Shown one piece after another: positions 10,100 through 21,808 of a stretch of DNA of 64,000 nucleotides. This DNA comes from Xylona heveae TC161 (lineage: Eukaryota > Ascomycota > Xylonomycetes > Xylonales > Xylonaceae). The translations under genes and the position numbers were made by a program. The stretch is from the NCBI RefSeq assembly GCF_001619985.1, contig NW_017264203.1:496001-560000 (forward strand), given 5' to 3'. Under the pieces are notes generated by a model. That model made no database searches, was not told the origin of the DNA, and saw only the letters and a program-made list of their open reading frames with translations. Positions within the stretch are counted from its first letter, which is position 1, and each line of letters begins with the position of its first letter.

Positions 10100-12186
10100 A
10101 TGCGGACACGCTTTCAAAACCACGGATTACTTGTCGCAAAAGAAATTAGAGCCTTGAAGGGATTCCCTCTATACCTCTGCCCTGCTCTTTTTCAAGTCCG
10201 GAACACACATTTTCTCACTCGACCGCGACACCTGATACCATGCCCCAGAGCTACTAAACGACGACAATTCAATTTATCATCTACCAGAAATCAATCTAAT
10301 GGAGCCCTTTCCCCACACGATAGGGCATTCCCAGTGTCCTGCCCAGGTTGTGGAGCGCTCGCGCATAGCGTAGACCCCGACGGAGCTGGGTTTTATTCCC
10401 CTGGAGGAAGATCCGTGAAACGGCTCTTCGACCAGAACGCCAAAAGGAGAAAGATTGAAGATGATATTTTCAAGGCTGCTCTGCGATCGGCGGACGCAGG
10501 GCTTCTTCAGGAGCTGGGTGCGGCAGATTCCAGTCCGTCAACCAAAGGTAAAACCCTGCGTCAATCCCCTTTAACAATTAGCTGACGGCACATTGCATTA
10601 ATTTAGATGAAGACGCAAATTTCCAGACTCCCTTCTGCGATCGCTGCCACAATCTTATTCATCACCACTCCGGCGTGTCCATAGATCATCCGTCCATTGA
10701 GTCAATTGCGGATACAATTGCTGAAACCCCTCACAAGCACAATCATGTCTACCATGTTATTGATGCTGCGGATTTCCCTCTCTCATTAATTCCGAATATA
10801 CATGAGCATCTCTCAGCAGCACCCCAACGGTCGCAAAACCGACGATCTAAGGCCGGAAAATACTATCATGGGCGGAAAACCGAATTAAGTTTTATAATTA
10901 CAAGGTCTGATTTGCTTGCGCCTAAAAAGGAACAGGTAGATGCTTTGATGCCCTATCTTTTGCAGGTCTTGCGTGACGCTCTTGGTCCTTTTGGTAAAGA
11001 CGTCCGATTGGGAAATGTTCGGTGCGTAAGCTCCAAAAGGGGCTGGTGGACGAAGAACATTAAAGAGGATATTTGGCACCGAGGCGGAGGAGGTTGGCTC
11101 GTTGGCAAAGCAAACGTTGGAAAAAGCAACCTTTTCGAGATGGTATTTCCCAAGGGCAAGATGGGTGACATCAAATATGCATCTCTTCAAAACCAATCTC
11201 AAAAGGGCCACGACAGCGCAGCTGCGAAGCCCGGTGAATATGCTCGTGAGATTTTCGACCAATTCGGAAAGAGGACGTCAGAACTATCGGCGTTACCATC
11301 AGATCCACCTGTGGAGGAGGACTCGCTTCTCCCCCCTGCACAACCAGAGACACCATTTCCTGTGATGCCTGTGATCTCCTCTTTACCAGGTACTACCGCT
11401 TCACCAATTCGTCTCCCATTTGGAGGCGGCAAAGGAGAATTAATCGATCTTCCTGGGCTCACACGGGATAGTTTGGACACCTATGTTTGCGAGGATCACC
11501 AAGCTGACCTGGTCATGCGGACTCGTATCAAGCCCGAGCAGCATGTCATCAAGCCCGGAAAATCACTTCTGCTAGGCGGACTTGTCCGCATCACACCGAC
11601 AACGCCGGATGTAATTGTTATGGCATATCCATTTGTGCCGCTGCCCACCCATGTCACATCCAATGAAAAAGCAGCTGGCATACAGGTGCAAGAAAGAGCG
11701 TCAGGCGTGCCTGTCATCACCAAGCCAGGGCTCGGTGGAATCATCTCGTCAGCAGGGAAATATCCGCTAAAATGGGATGTAACAAAACAGCGCTCCGGTC
11801 CCCTCACAAATCGTTCAGCAGTGGGACTGAAGGCGGAACAACTTCCATACAAGATCTTCTCCACAGACGTTCTGATCGAGGGCTGCGGCTGGGTCGAACT
11901 GGTTGCACAGGTTCGAAAGAAGAGATTCGAGGCCCATGAGGGTTCAGTAATTTCCAGCCAATCCTCGACGACCAACACTGTTTCAGAACACGATTATTCA
12001 TATCCGGAAGTGGAAATATTCAGCCCTGAAGGCAAGCATATCGGATGTAGACCACCAATGAATGCGTGGCTTTTGGGAGGCAGGAAGAAAGCGCCAGTAT
12101 CTCAAAGGAAATCCAGACCGAGGCGGAGCATGAAAGGGGCCAAGAAAGCAATGAAGCAAGCAGCAAAGCTTGCTTGTTCATCTTGA
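10100..12186 (+). CDS. GEP3: Mitochondrial circularly permuted GTPase Gep3 (YqeH family)
   Basis: Homologue of yeast Gep3/Mtg3 and bacterial YqeH, needed for assembly of the small mitoribosomal subunit. Two exons (10100-10547 and 10607-12186) give 675 residues. A basic N-terminus is followed by a zinc-ribbon with CPGC (81-84) and CDRC (160-163), split by the intron. The G-domain is circularly permuted: the G4-like ITRSDLL (about 246-252) comes first, then the P-loop GKANVGKS (316-323), then G3 DLPG (about 430-433). The C-terminal half has the YqeH-type extension and ends in a basic RKSRPRRSMKGAKKAMK segment. The donor is GTAAAA (slightly weak) and the acceptor TTAG. The G4 NKxD is replaced by TRSD, as in related fungal proteins I know. 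Confidence 0.88.
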
Positions 12187-12580
12187 ATCATTTCCGCAAG
12201 CTCTTTGCCCTTTGAGTAGACTGCTCCAAGTGTCTATTTCGATATATTCAGATTTTCCATCGAATTATCCCGAGTAAACAGATCTTAAGCGTCACTGATA
12301 TTGCTCACATTGAATGTAATTACAAATACGATCTGATAGTAACTTGTTACTGTATTATATACCCTCTATGAAGCAAGCTCATATGATTCATTGACTCATT
12401 TTTTACAATATCATGATATTAATGGAAGAGGGCGAAATTCTTAGGCCACAGAGGTGTTGCCCTGCAGAGTCATGTGGTCCGTGCACAGTGTGCACGTCAA
12501 ACCCCCGACAAGCTTAGATTGGGGCCGACTCTGCATACCTTATTCACAACCACCTTTACGTTCGGGCATTGGCAGACAAT
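12187..12580. promoter_or_regulatory. Intergenic, GEP3 3' side and GET2 promoter
   Basis: 394 AT-rich bases between two plus-strand genes, with no open frame worth naming. It presumably carries the GEP3 polyadenylation region and the GET2 promoter. Confidence 0.3.
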
Positions 12581-13621
12581 ATGGAGTCTCCCACAGCTAC
12601 ATCAAACTCGCCGTCGCCTTCTCCTGGGACTTTGACCCCTCAGGAACAGGCGAAACTGCGAAGGGAGCGTCGACAAGCCAAAATCCAAGCAGGAGGTGCC
12701 GCGAGGCTTAATAAGATTACTTCCTTGAGTGGTCGCCCTCAAGAACCAGGCATGCCCTCTCTCCTTCAAATCATTTCTTGTAGAATGCCTGTATTATGCC
12801 TATGCTAACTTCCTCAAGCCCTGTCTACTGCTACGAACCCCGAATCAAGCCCTCTAGCACCGGCAACTCCAACGACCGCCCCGGATAAGCCAGCAGATGA
12901 CCCGGAAGAAGTGGATATCAGTCAGCATTATTATGTTCCCCACCAAGAATCACGCCCTGATTCGCCACAATCGCAAACAGTACAACAAGATTTGTTCCGA
13001 CAGATGCTGTCCGGCATTGGGCCTGATTCTTCGGGACAACAAATCCCCAGTTTGCAAAGTAACACCAGTCCTGGCAGTCGTTCTGAAATGCAGGGATCTC
13101 AAGCGGAAGCGGAGGATCCAATGATGCGGATGCTACAACAGTTGATGGGGGGAGATAGCAACGGCTCTGATGCGAAAGAAGCGTTACCGCCAGGGCTTGC
13201 GTCAATATTTGGAGGCCAGCAGGAACAGCAGCCGGAGCCCAATAAGTATGGGAATATATGGCGGATCGTTCATGCGCTCTTCGCGCTGGCACTCGGCGTC
13301 TATATAGTGGCAGCGACACCTTTCAGCGGATCACATTTCTCACGTTCAGAATCGCTCGGAGGAGAAGTGGGCGTTCAGTTCTTCTGGATATTTGCTACAG
13401 CCGAGCTTATTCTACAAAGCAGCCGGTTTTTCCTGGAAAGGGGTCGGCTTCCCACGACCGGCATCCTCGGAGGTCTAGGAAGCATGCTGCCGGAACCGTA
13501 TGCAGGATATGTGCGAGTTCTGAACCGCTACAGCGTAATCTATACTACCATTGTAACTGATGCAATGGTAATTGTATTTGTGCTAGGGAGCGTGGCTTGG
13601 TGGAAAGGCCTGGTGAATTGA
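12581..13621 (+). CDS. GET2: GET complex subunit Get2 (tail-anchored protein receptor)
   Basis: ER membrane receptor subunit that, with Get1, captures Get3 carrying tail-anchored proteins. Two exons (12581-12749, 12819-13621) give 323 residues. The N-terminus carries the Get3-binding basic motif RRERRQAKIQAGGAARLNKI (about residues 29-48). A long polar linker rich in Gln/Ser follows (MMRMLQQLMGGDS is a typical Get2 feature). Three membrane segments sit at the C-terminus: near IVHALFALALGVYIVAAT, FFWIFATAELILQ, and IVTDAMVIVFVLGSVAWW. The intron best fits a GC donor (CCAG|GCATGC) with branch GCTAAC and acceptor AAG. The alternative is a weak GTGGTC donor 16 bases upstream (12733 region); both keep frame. 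The gene is convergent with MRP49, 130 bases apart. Confidence 0.85.
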
Positions 13622-13751
13622 TGATGCAGAAAAGTTAATTTATTTCTTTACGATTTTGAACGCAACTCAAATATGATCGCTCGGGGTAGTCAAATATAAT
13701 ACAGGAAATAGTGTAGGACGGTAATCCGAGCTTGTGGAAACAGAAAGAAAA

Positions 13752-14590
13752 TTAAACATCCTGCGCCTCTGCAGCGGCGCGAGCCTGCCGCAACATTTCC
13801 TCTTTTTGTTTCCTCTGGGCGTTGATCACAGCAGCTCTTTGCGAACTCTTCTCACTCTGACGGCGGTCCTCCTGAACCTGTTTCAGCTGTTCTTTTTCTT
13901 CGGCGGTCGCTTCGATCTTGCGTGCTTTTGTGAGCTTCACCAATTCCGATAATATTTGCGACTCGTGTCTGTGTTTCATCTCAACAGTTTCCGTCCGGTC
14001 AAAAGGGATATGGTCCGAAGGCAGCCCAGATGTTGTTGTCGAGGTTGCCGCAGTAGGAGGTGAGCCGTCCTTCGACGAATCGGCAAAAAAGATTGTCATG
14101 GTTGCACTTCCACTCTGGTTGTGCGTCCTGTTGATAGTCATAGACACTGCCGGATTATGGTATTTCAGCCGGGGAAGATAATGCCGCCAGAATTTCCTGG
14201 ACAATTATTGAGAAAATCAGCCCATTTGCGTCTCTCTTTGGCTTCTTAAGATTGATCATTGCGCGGGACGTACCTCGGCCCAAGATGCCCATCGTTGAAT
14301 TTAGTCGCGAAGTCCAAGTGTATCCTCTTCACATCGGGAGGCAGCTCAGCCGCGCCAGGCCCTAATCTTATTCCGAGCAGCTAAGCAAGTGTAAGTTGTC
14401 AGCAAATCATTTCGAGTCCATTGACCTTCTATGGCGAGGATCTGAAGCCATTGTCGCGGATCTAGGGTCATTTACTTTCTGCGTTTAAGAAGAGTCGGTC
14501 AGCAAGCACAATCAATGAGATGCAAATTTAAAGAACGAGGATAGGACTTACCGCTCGTAGTTTTCTCATCCGCTTCACTATATGTACCAT
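13752..14590 (-). CDS. MRP49: Mitochondrial large-subunit ribosomal protein MRP49 (mL61)
   Basis: Mitoribosomal protein of the L51/S25/CI-B8 thioredoxin-like family. Three exons (14590-14552, 14380-14274, 14196-13752) give 196 residues. The start MVHIVKRMRKLRALLGIRLG, then PGAAELPPDVKRIHLDFATK and FWRHYLPRLKYHNPAVSM are diagnostic of fungal MRP49. After about residue 90 a Ser/Thr-rich linker leads into a charged, probably coiled-coil tail (KIEATAEEKEQLKQVQEDRR). Exon 1 is only 39 bases. The donors are GTAAGT and GTACGT and all junctions keep frame. The gene is divergent from the tetraspanin gene. Confidence 0.92.
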
Positions 14591-15127
14591 TTTGACTGCC
14601 GGCTTTGGTTGTACGTGTTTTGCGCAATGCTGAAGCCGTGGAAATTCTAATATTGCCAATTGATTATGTAAGCAGGAGGTCGGTCCGTCTTCGTCCACTG
14701 CTCGCTCCAACGCGCCAAGTTAGCACGGAGTAGACATGGCCGGAGCCTTTGGTGGGTCATTTAAAGATGATTAACTAAATGTAAATTCAGAAGTTAGTAA
14801 GGCGGATCTGCTTCATAGTTTCTATGCTCTTGAATACTTTGCGCTTACTTTACTACCTATTTGCAACATGTCGGAAGGGCCGCAGCGATGTAGTGTAACA
14901 CACCTTTCCCCGGTCCCGTCCCGCTCACTTTGGTCGTGGTGCCACGCCTATGAATGAGGATCTATGTGCAATTCTTGAATGAAAACACAATTATGAAATT
15001 AATAAATATTGCAACTGAGCAATTCAACGGAGAAGTGCCTTTTCTTCTCGCTGTATCTTTCTCTCATCTTACATCTCTCATCTTACATCTCTCATCTTAC
15101 ATCTCTCATTGTGTCGTAATGGAGCAC
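14591..15127. promoter_or_regulatory. Divergent promoter region of MRP49 and the tetraspanin gene
   Basis: 537 bases between two divergent start codons. It ends in the tandem repeat listed separately, which would lie in the tetraspanin 5' leader. An in-frame ATG at 15119 sits nine bases before the chosen tetraspanin start. Confidence 0.4.
15061..15109. repeat. Tandem repeat, 14-base unit, about 3.5 copies
   Basis: The unit CTCTCATCTTACAT is repeated without error three times and then half again. It is pyrimidine-rich and lies 19 bases before the tetraspanin start, so it probably belongs to the 5' UTR or core promoter. Confidence 0.95.
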
Positions 15128-16118
15128 ATGGCCTCCAAGACCAGGAATGTCTTTCTCCTCTGCACTCCGCTTGTACGTCGCGATGGACTTTTCCTGATTG
15201 ATTATATTACAATATGCAATACTGACTTGCACTTGATGAGACACTTATTGCTTTGATTGCTCTTTCTGGGTTAGATGAACTTCTCCCAATCCAGAATATC
15301 ACAGCTCACTTCGAAATATAGATATGCATTTCACACTATCAGGAGACTTTCGCTGCCAGTTTCCTCGTACCTTGCATTGACCACGACCGTACTCCCCGCA
15401 ATTGCAGCTTTCGGTGGCTGCACCGCCCATGTCCTCGCCAGATGCAGCAGGGAAAATCAACGAGGCTCCACAATATGGAGCTACGCATCGCAGCTGCTAA
15501 TTGCAATTATACTTCTCATGTACGAGACAGTTGTAGCTACGCTATCTCTCAGTCATATCGTTCCTGTCAGCAGCCTGCGGTGTCAATTAGATGACAAATG
15601 GTTAGCTCTCTTTCAACGTAAGAAAACAGACGCAATTCGGCGAATTCAAGATTCCCACCAATGCTGCGGGCTGCACAGTGTTATGGACAAAGCTTTTCCA
15701 TTTCCTGCAAAGGATGTTGAGCCCGATGCATGTACAAGGACATTTGGATGGAAGAAGAGTTGTTTTCAGGATTGGCAACATGATGAGCAGGTTATGGCTA
15801 GCCTTCTTCTTCTCGTGTCAATTTTGATGTTCATTGGAACAGTAAGTAATCAACGATTGCTACCATTCAATTTGTTATATATTTGCCTTTTTTGATGACC
15901 TAGATGCATTCAAGAGGTTTGCAGCATACTGATGCTTTGCACAGATTCTGGCGGTATTCCTCTGGCAATTGCGTCCCACCTGGGCACGTTATTTCTTTCA
16001 TCCGCACCACTCCGACTCTCGGCGGTATGCTGCAATTGAAGAACAACAGGACGATGTGAGACACAGCCAGGAAAGGACTGTCGATCGATATTTTGACTCC
16101 CCAACCCATACATCTTGA
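15128..16118 (+). CDS. Tetraspanin (fungal Tsp3-like)
   Basis: Four-span membrane protein with the tetraspanin large loop. Best model: exons 15128-15172, 15241-15269, 15322-15841 and 15945-16118, 255 residues. Exon 1 (MASKTRNVFLLCTPL) plus the 29-base exon 2 (TLIALIALSG) complete membrane segment 1, and the third exon continues YAFHTIRRLSLPVSS. Segments 2 and 3 lie near YLALTTTVLPAIAAFGG and LLIAIILLMYETVVATL. The large loop has the family hallmark CCG (SHQCCGLHS) plus two further Cys (DACTR, SCFQD). Segment 4 spans the last junction (LLLLVSILMFIGT/ILAVFLW). The donor of exon 2 is GTTAGA and the acceptor ATATAG, a 52-base intron. If exon 2 is ignored, an open frame from 15275 also joins, but segment 1 is lost. 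A role in appressoria or polarity is known for other fungal tetraspanins only. Confidence 0.8.
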
Positions 16119-17323
16119 AGAGGACATCTAATAATGGATATGAAAAATAAAGAAAAAGAAATGAAAGATGTCAGCTTATAGAACGATCATAACTGGCCGT
16201 TCTGCAGCACATTGGGGGCCTAGGATGTGTTGCCTGTTTGGAGAGTTTGCATTTACAACGTTAATGAAAAAGAGGAGATATTTTGTTCAAAGACGAACGG
16301 GAAGCTATTCAAGAAAATTTCCTTTTTCCACAGTCAAGGAACTGGCTGATGCGCTGTTCTCATGTTGCGATACGATTCCTTCTTGTGGGCATTATGAGAC
16401 TAGATGGCCTGAACAGGGGACGGATTCTTAGCCTGTCTGAGGGGTACGCTCTGGCTGCTATTATTAAGTCGATTGCCAAGAGACGTGTTTCGTCACGTCG
16501 AGATTAAGCCATTTGCTCATTTTCCCATATTCGGATAAAGCTTGACACTTCTAATCGCCTGAAGCTAAACCCGTTCGAGCGGTTTCGGACGGTGCGTGGG
16601 CAAGTTGGAAAATGATTGGTTCGGAAGGCAGGCGGTGAACGATGACAGTGTCGTTGAAACGAACCATGAAGAGTCGCAATGGGCGGCAGGATGAACTCCC
16701 CCCTCTGTCAGTCCCTGACATGGACGCAAGCAGTAAAGATCGAGTCTTTATCCTTCCACTCTCTCGCTGGCTTCTCTAAACTAGTCGTCGCGCATTTCCT
16801 CTAGAGTGCTTCTCCTTCTTCTCTTCTTTATCGTCTCCTCTCTCCCGAATACGAGCTTCTTCCTCTTTCCCTTCTTTTTCTCTCGCTTCTTTCTGTTTCC
16901 TGAATTCCTGTCTTTCGTTTCGCTCTCTCTCATATTGTCCTGTACAAGTGCTTGATGTCATGCCTCTTTCCGCCTCACTCGTCTGATAATTGTCCGAGCG
17001 CCCGAATGATAGACCGAGGGACTGTCCTTTACGTGAGGCTCAAAGCACTCTATACTCGTCAATTTATTGTCACTCGTTTGTCGTTTCAAATTTTTTTATT
17101 CAATCGCATCCAGACGAACTTCAAGTGATTCAAGACAATTGAACGATTATCTGTGTCTGGATAGCGCTGCTAAGCTTCTCCTTAGCAGCGAATAACAGTA
17201 ACCCCACATTTAGTTGGTCGGCAGCGTTGCCGCTCGACAATTTTGGGAGGGCGAACCCGTTCGCCCCTACCCTAGTCTTGTTGTGTTCGCCGACCCTTTT
17301 TTTGGCCTATCACTACTCTACCG
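16119..17323. other. Intergenic, tetraspanin 3' side and HUL4 promoter/leader
   Basis: 1.2 kb between two plus-strand genes. Around 16750-16960 the plus strand is strongly CT-rich, which creates a low-complexity Glu/Lys/Arg open frame on the minus strand. Such pyrimidine tracts are common in fungal promoters and leaders. No gene is supported. Confidence 0.4.
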
Positions 17324-20300
17324 ATGCCGCCGTGGCCATCCCGGCTGCTCTCTAACACAGCTGCCTCAGCTGCAGCCTCAAGTCAAGACGCTAGTGCCAG
17401 ACCCCGAGCGTCGTCTTCGATCTCCAAAGCGGGCCTCTCTGGTGATGATTATGATGATGACTCTGATTGCATAATAACTGCCGAGGAATATCACCATAAC
17501 CCGGTCCCGCGCCTGTATCCTTCCCCACGAGACCGAGCTCCAAAGCACGGACGTTCAAAGAGCCATCCGTTTCCCTCACTTTTTGGTTCCAGCAAAAAAA
17601 GAGCCATCCCGGTCGACCCATGGGGAGATATTGATTCGTCAGACGAGAGCGGTCTCAGCATTTTCCCGCCATTTGATGGCAATCTGCCTTTTGGCGCCGG
17701 GGGGGACGGTCATTATAGATCCGGAAAGATGGATGAGAGAAACATTAAAACTGGACACTGTCTGACCTGTGCCTCGATGGTGCGCTGGCCGCAGGGGGCC
17801 ACTGTGTTTCGTTGCCCTCTGTGTGCGATGGTTAACGATCTGAAAACGACAGAACTACCTTCGCCTCCAAAAGCGGGCTTGTCGGAGAAATGGGCCGGCA
17901 AAAAAGGTTCGCCGGCGCCAGACGAACCGCGACAAGGTATACAGTGATGACTATTTATCCTTCATCGGATGAAAGACTGACACGAATTTGTAGCTCCCTT
18001 GTTGACCGTCGAAAGAACACAAGCGATCGTTCAGCGATGTATCCAATCCTATTTAGACGTGCGACGAGGTTTGCAACCACGAGGACGATCACCAAGCGGG
18101 CCCGGGTTCGACGATTCCAATGGTGTTCGAGAGAAGCATCTCCGTCCCGGAAACGGACTGCTGGATCCGTTACCTCCACTTGGGCACTCACCTTCGGCTC
18201 GACCGCATCCTGAGAGTTCAGGGCGACTGACGATGCAATCTTCTGGGAATCAAACTTCCGCTCCAGTGTCTTTCAAATCATCTCCCCAATGGCCGCATAC
18301 ATTGGTGATGAGACCAAGAACTGGAAATGGCCGGGGCGATCGAATGCATCAATCACCTCCTCTACGGTCCCCTCCCATGCCTCCTGGTCCTTCAGTTTCC
18401 AAGCCTCCCCAGTCCGCCATAGCGCCCAATGGCAATGCTCTAAGACCCGAGATCCAAGCACGCCCACGCAGTCCCGGTGTCCGCGACGCGCCACTACCTG
18501 ATAGCAGCAATCCAGAGGAGAAGAGAGAGAATCGATCCCGTTATATCTTGAAGCCGGTAGAGGATTACATTATCGCTTGCTTTGAGAGCATGGATTCTCT
18601 TAATCATTCCTTCCCAACCGTTTCTTCAACCAGGACGCACACTGTGGCTGGCGACGGCATCTGCCCTTTGCCTCAGTCGAATCCTGGACCTGTGCCGCAA
18701 ATGGTAGGCCGAGAGGTGCCAGCGCCCGAGTTCACGCGCCTCTCCGAATTGGATGCAAAGACGCTTTTATTAGGCGACGTTGCCGAGAACGGCTCATGGT
18801 GGACGGGAAATCGGGGGGCACAGAAGCGTTCGCAAAGCGGAGGACATCATCGAGATAAGTCATCTGATCGTCCTCGCAGGCCCGAAAGATTTGTCAGTGT
18901 CAAGTCTCCACATATCGATTGGCGCAAAGTCCATGAATGGTATCAAATTGTTCTCTCTGCTGGGAGAAATTGGAAAGAGATTCTTCTCGCCAATGCTAAC
19001 AGGACGCCGAGCGCCGACCCTGCAAACTCATCTGCAAACCAATTACCCTTTAGCCAGGCGACGGCGCAAGATATTGATCGAGAGTTGGAGGAGGCCCGCA
19101 TGCACCTGGAAAGGACCTTATTGAAAGCAACTGAGACGGTCCTCAAAAGACCGGGGCGAATAATTAAATATCCCGACGATATTCGATTTCTGCTTATATT
19201 ACTCATGAATCCACTTATCCACTCCTCAGTGCCTGCAAAACGATGGACCGCCGCGCCAGCATGTCATCCGTTGTCGCCGAACCGGAATGCCCTTGGACTG
19301 CCTCATCCAAATCGGGGCTATCCGCCTGGGCAGGGTAGGTCTCATGCAACTTTCCTCGGCCAAGATAGCGTCGGTCCTGGTCGCCATTCTGGAATCATTA
19401 AGAGAATTCTGGGTATTTTGTCAAACGTATCCAATGAGTGCCACCATTTTCTCGCCAACTGGCTCGCGCGTTTTTCTGAGCCTCAATTTCGAAAGATAGT
19501 CGACTTAGTTGGAGGGTTTGTCTCTTACCGGTTAAGCAGGCAGACGGGCAGGCCGCGGAGTACTAGCCTCGATCCAACTGCCGGCCTGATTCCGAGTATT
19601 TCGGGGTCAGGCGCTAGCAGTTCGGCGCAATTACATGCAGCTCTAGGAGTTGCTGGGACTTCGAGAGCAACGGATGCCAGCTCTAAGCAGACAGTTTATA
19701 GTGATGACTGGCAGATCAAGGCGGCCGCAAAAATAATGGCATTATTATTCCTTGCTAATAGCGCTGCGTTTGTTCCCCGGAAACGGCCAGTCACCTCGAA
19801 TCCATCAGACGCCGTGCCCGCGAGTGCTGGACTTGCTGCTCGTCAAAGGGCTCAGAATCATGGTCAGTTGTTGCCTACTAGCGACTTTTACAACTCCGTC
19901 TTGGACTATGCCGATCTTGTTGCCGATTTTGAAACCTGGGAAGCTCGAAGAAAGTTTACATTCTGTCAGTATCCGTTCTTCCTCAGCATCTGGGCTAAAA
20001 TCCGGATCATGGAATATGACGCCAGAAGACAGATGGAGGTCAAAGCACGCGAGGCATTTTTTGATAGCATCATGAGCAGAAAGGCAGTAAACCAGTACTT
20101 GTTGTTAAAAGTCAGAAGGGATTGCTTGGTGGAAGACAGCCTTCGTGGCGTTAGCGAAGTGGTTGGGGCGAGCCAGGAAGAAATAAAGAAAGGGCTGCGA
20201 ATTGAATTTCGAAATGAAGAGGGCGTGGACGCAGGTGGCCTTCGAAAGGAATGGTTCTTGTTGCTTGTCCGCGAGGTTTTCGATCCCAACCATGGTGAGT

Positions 20301-21289
20301 ATATTTCTCCTTCCGAGTTCCAGGAGTAACGTTTAAGCTGACGCTATATTTCAAACGTCCCAGGGCTGTTTATGTATGATGAAGATTCACACTACTGCTA
20401 CTTCAACCCTAATTGCTTCGAGACCTCTGATCAATTCTTCCTTGTTGGAGTGGTTCTGGGTCTCGCCATATATAATTCGACAATCCTGGATGTTGCCCTA
20501 CCACCATTCGCTTTCAAGAAGCTTCTTGCCTCAGCTCCATCAACTTCCACTCCTGCAATGTCTGTTCCTCGAGTAAAAATGACATATTCGCTAGAAGACC
20601 TCGCAGAGTACCGGCCGGCTTTGGCGAGTGGCTTGCGCCAGTTACTAGAATTCGAGGGCGACGTACAAGCAACCTTTTGTCGCGATTTTGTTGCAGAAAT
20701 CGACCGATATGGACAAATTGTTCAGGTCCCTCTATGCGATGGAGGCGAGTCTCGGCCTGTGACGAATGAGAATCGCCAAGAGTTTGTCCAGCTGTATGTT
20801 CAATATCTACTGGATGTAGCGGTGGCGCGGCAATTCGAGCCGTTCAAGCGAGGGTTCTTCACCGTTTGTGGTGGTAATGCACTGTCTTTATTCCGGCCCG
20901 AGGAGATTGAACTCTTGGTTCGCGGTTCGGACGAGCCGCTAGATGTTGCTTCTCTACGCGCTGTTGCAATCTACGAAAACTGGGGTGAAGGCTCTACCCC
21001 AGCGATCTCCGACCCTGTCTTGGTCTGGTTCTGGGACCTCTTCTCTCATGCTAATCCGAAAGACCAGCGGAAATTATTGAGCTTCGTCACCGGAAGTGAC
21101 CGTATTCCCGCTATGGGTGCGACAAACCTCGTTATCAAGCTTGTGTGCCTCGGCGATGACTGCGATCGCTTCCCGATTGCTCGCACTTGCTTCAACTCGC
21201 TTTGTTTGTTCAGGTATGCCACTCGAGAAAAGCTTGAAAGCAAGCTCTGGCGCGCTGTCATGGAAAGTGAGGGCTTTGGCTTAAAATGA
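17324..21289 (+). CDS. HUL4: HECT-type E3 ubiquitin ligase, Hul4-like
   Basis: E3 ligase that accepts ubiquitin from an E2 onto a catalytic Cys and transfers it to substrate. Three exons (17324-17936, 17994-20294, 20364-21289) give 1279 residues. The N-terminal ~300 residues are disordered and Pro/Ser-rich, with a likely zinc ribbon formed by C146xxC149 and C164xxC167 (GHCLTC, RCPLC). Helical conserved regions follow. The HECT domain begins around residue 960 (IEFRNEEGVDAGGLRKEW), continues with FMYDEDSHYCYFNPN and FFLVGVVLGLAIYNS, and ends with the catalytic RTCFNSLCLFRYA; the Cys is about residue 1247. Nothing essential is missing. Hul4 is the closest family by N-terminal layout. Yeast Hul4 acts in nuclear quality control; that role here is inference. 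Confidence 0.88.
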
Positions 21290-21770
21290 GTATATCTCTT
21301 GATCTGGCGGCTCTCTCTTTTTTGCTTCTTCCTTTTCTTCTCTTCTTGTACGCATACTCGGCTTTATCGATTCCCCTATAGATTGCAATTCTTTGGGCAT
21401 TGGAACCACCTTCAAATTTTAGGTTCGAAAATTTCGTCTTTCACGCTCTCCTTCCCTGTAGGCCATTTCTTTCATTCTTCGAGGATCGTCTCTTATATTC
21501 GTACATGTCTACATGGGTGCAGTAGAAGGGAAACTTTTTGGAAGGTGTTCCGGGAGATCATTTCCAGGGGCGTCATATATCATCATCATTATTATTATTC
21601 TTCTTCTTCTTCTTATTTTCATCAGAATTAGTCGCCAGAGCCGCTCTCACGTTGGGGGGTGCATATCATTTATATTGGTATATCATTCCTTGTCCCTATT
21701 CCTTTCTTATAGAAAATTACCTGTCTTTTCTCTCCTTACATTCTCCTCGTCTTCCCCCTCCTTTCTCTCT

Positions 21771-21808
<38 letters not shown>

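Noticed and set aside
16776-16961. Glu/Arg/Lys-rich 61-codon frame on the minus strand
   Set aside because: It results from a CT-rich tract on the opposite strand upstream of the HUL4 gene.
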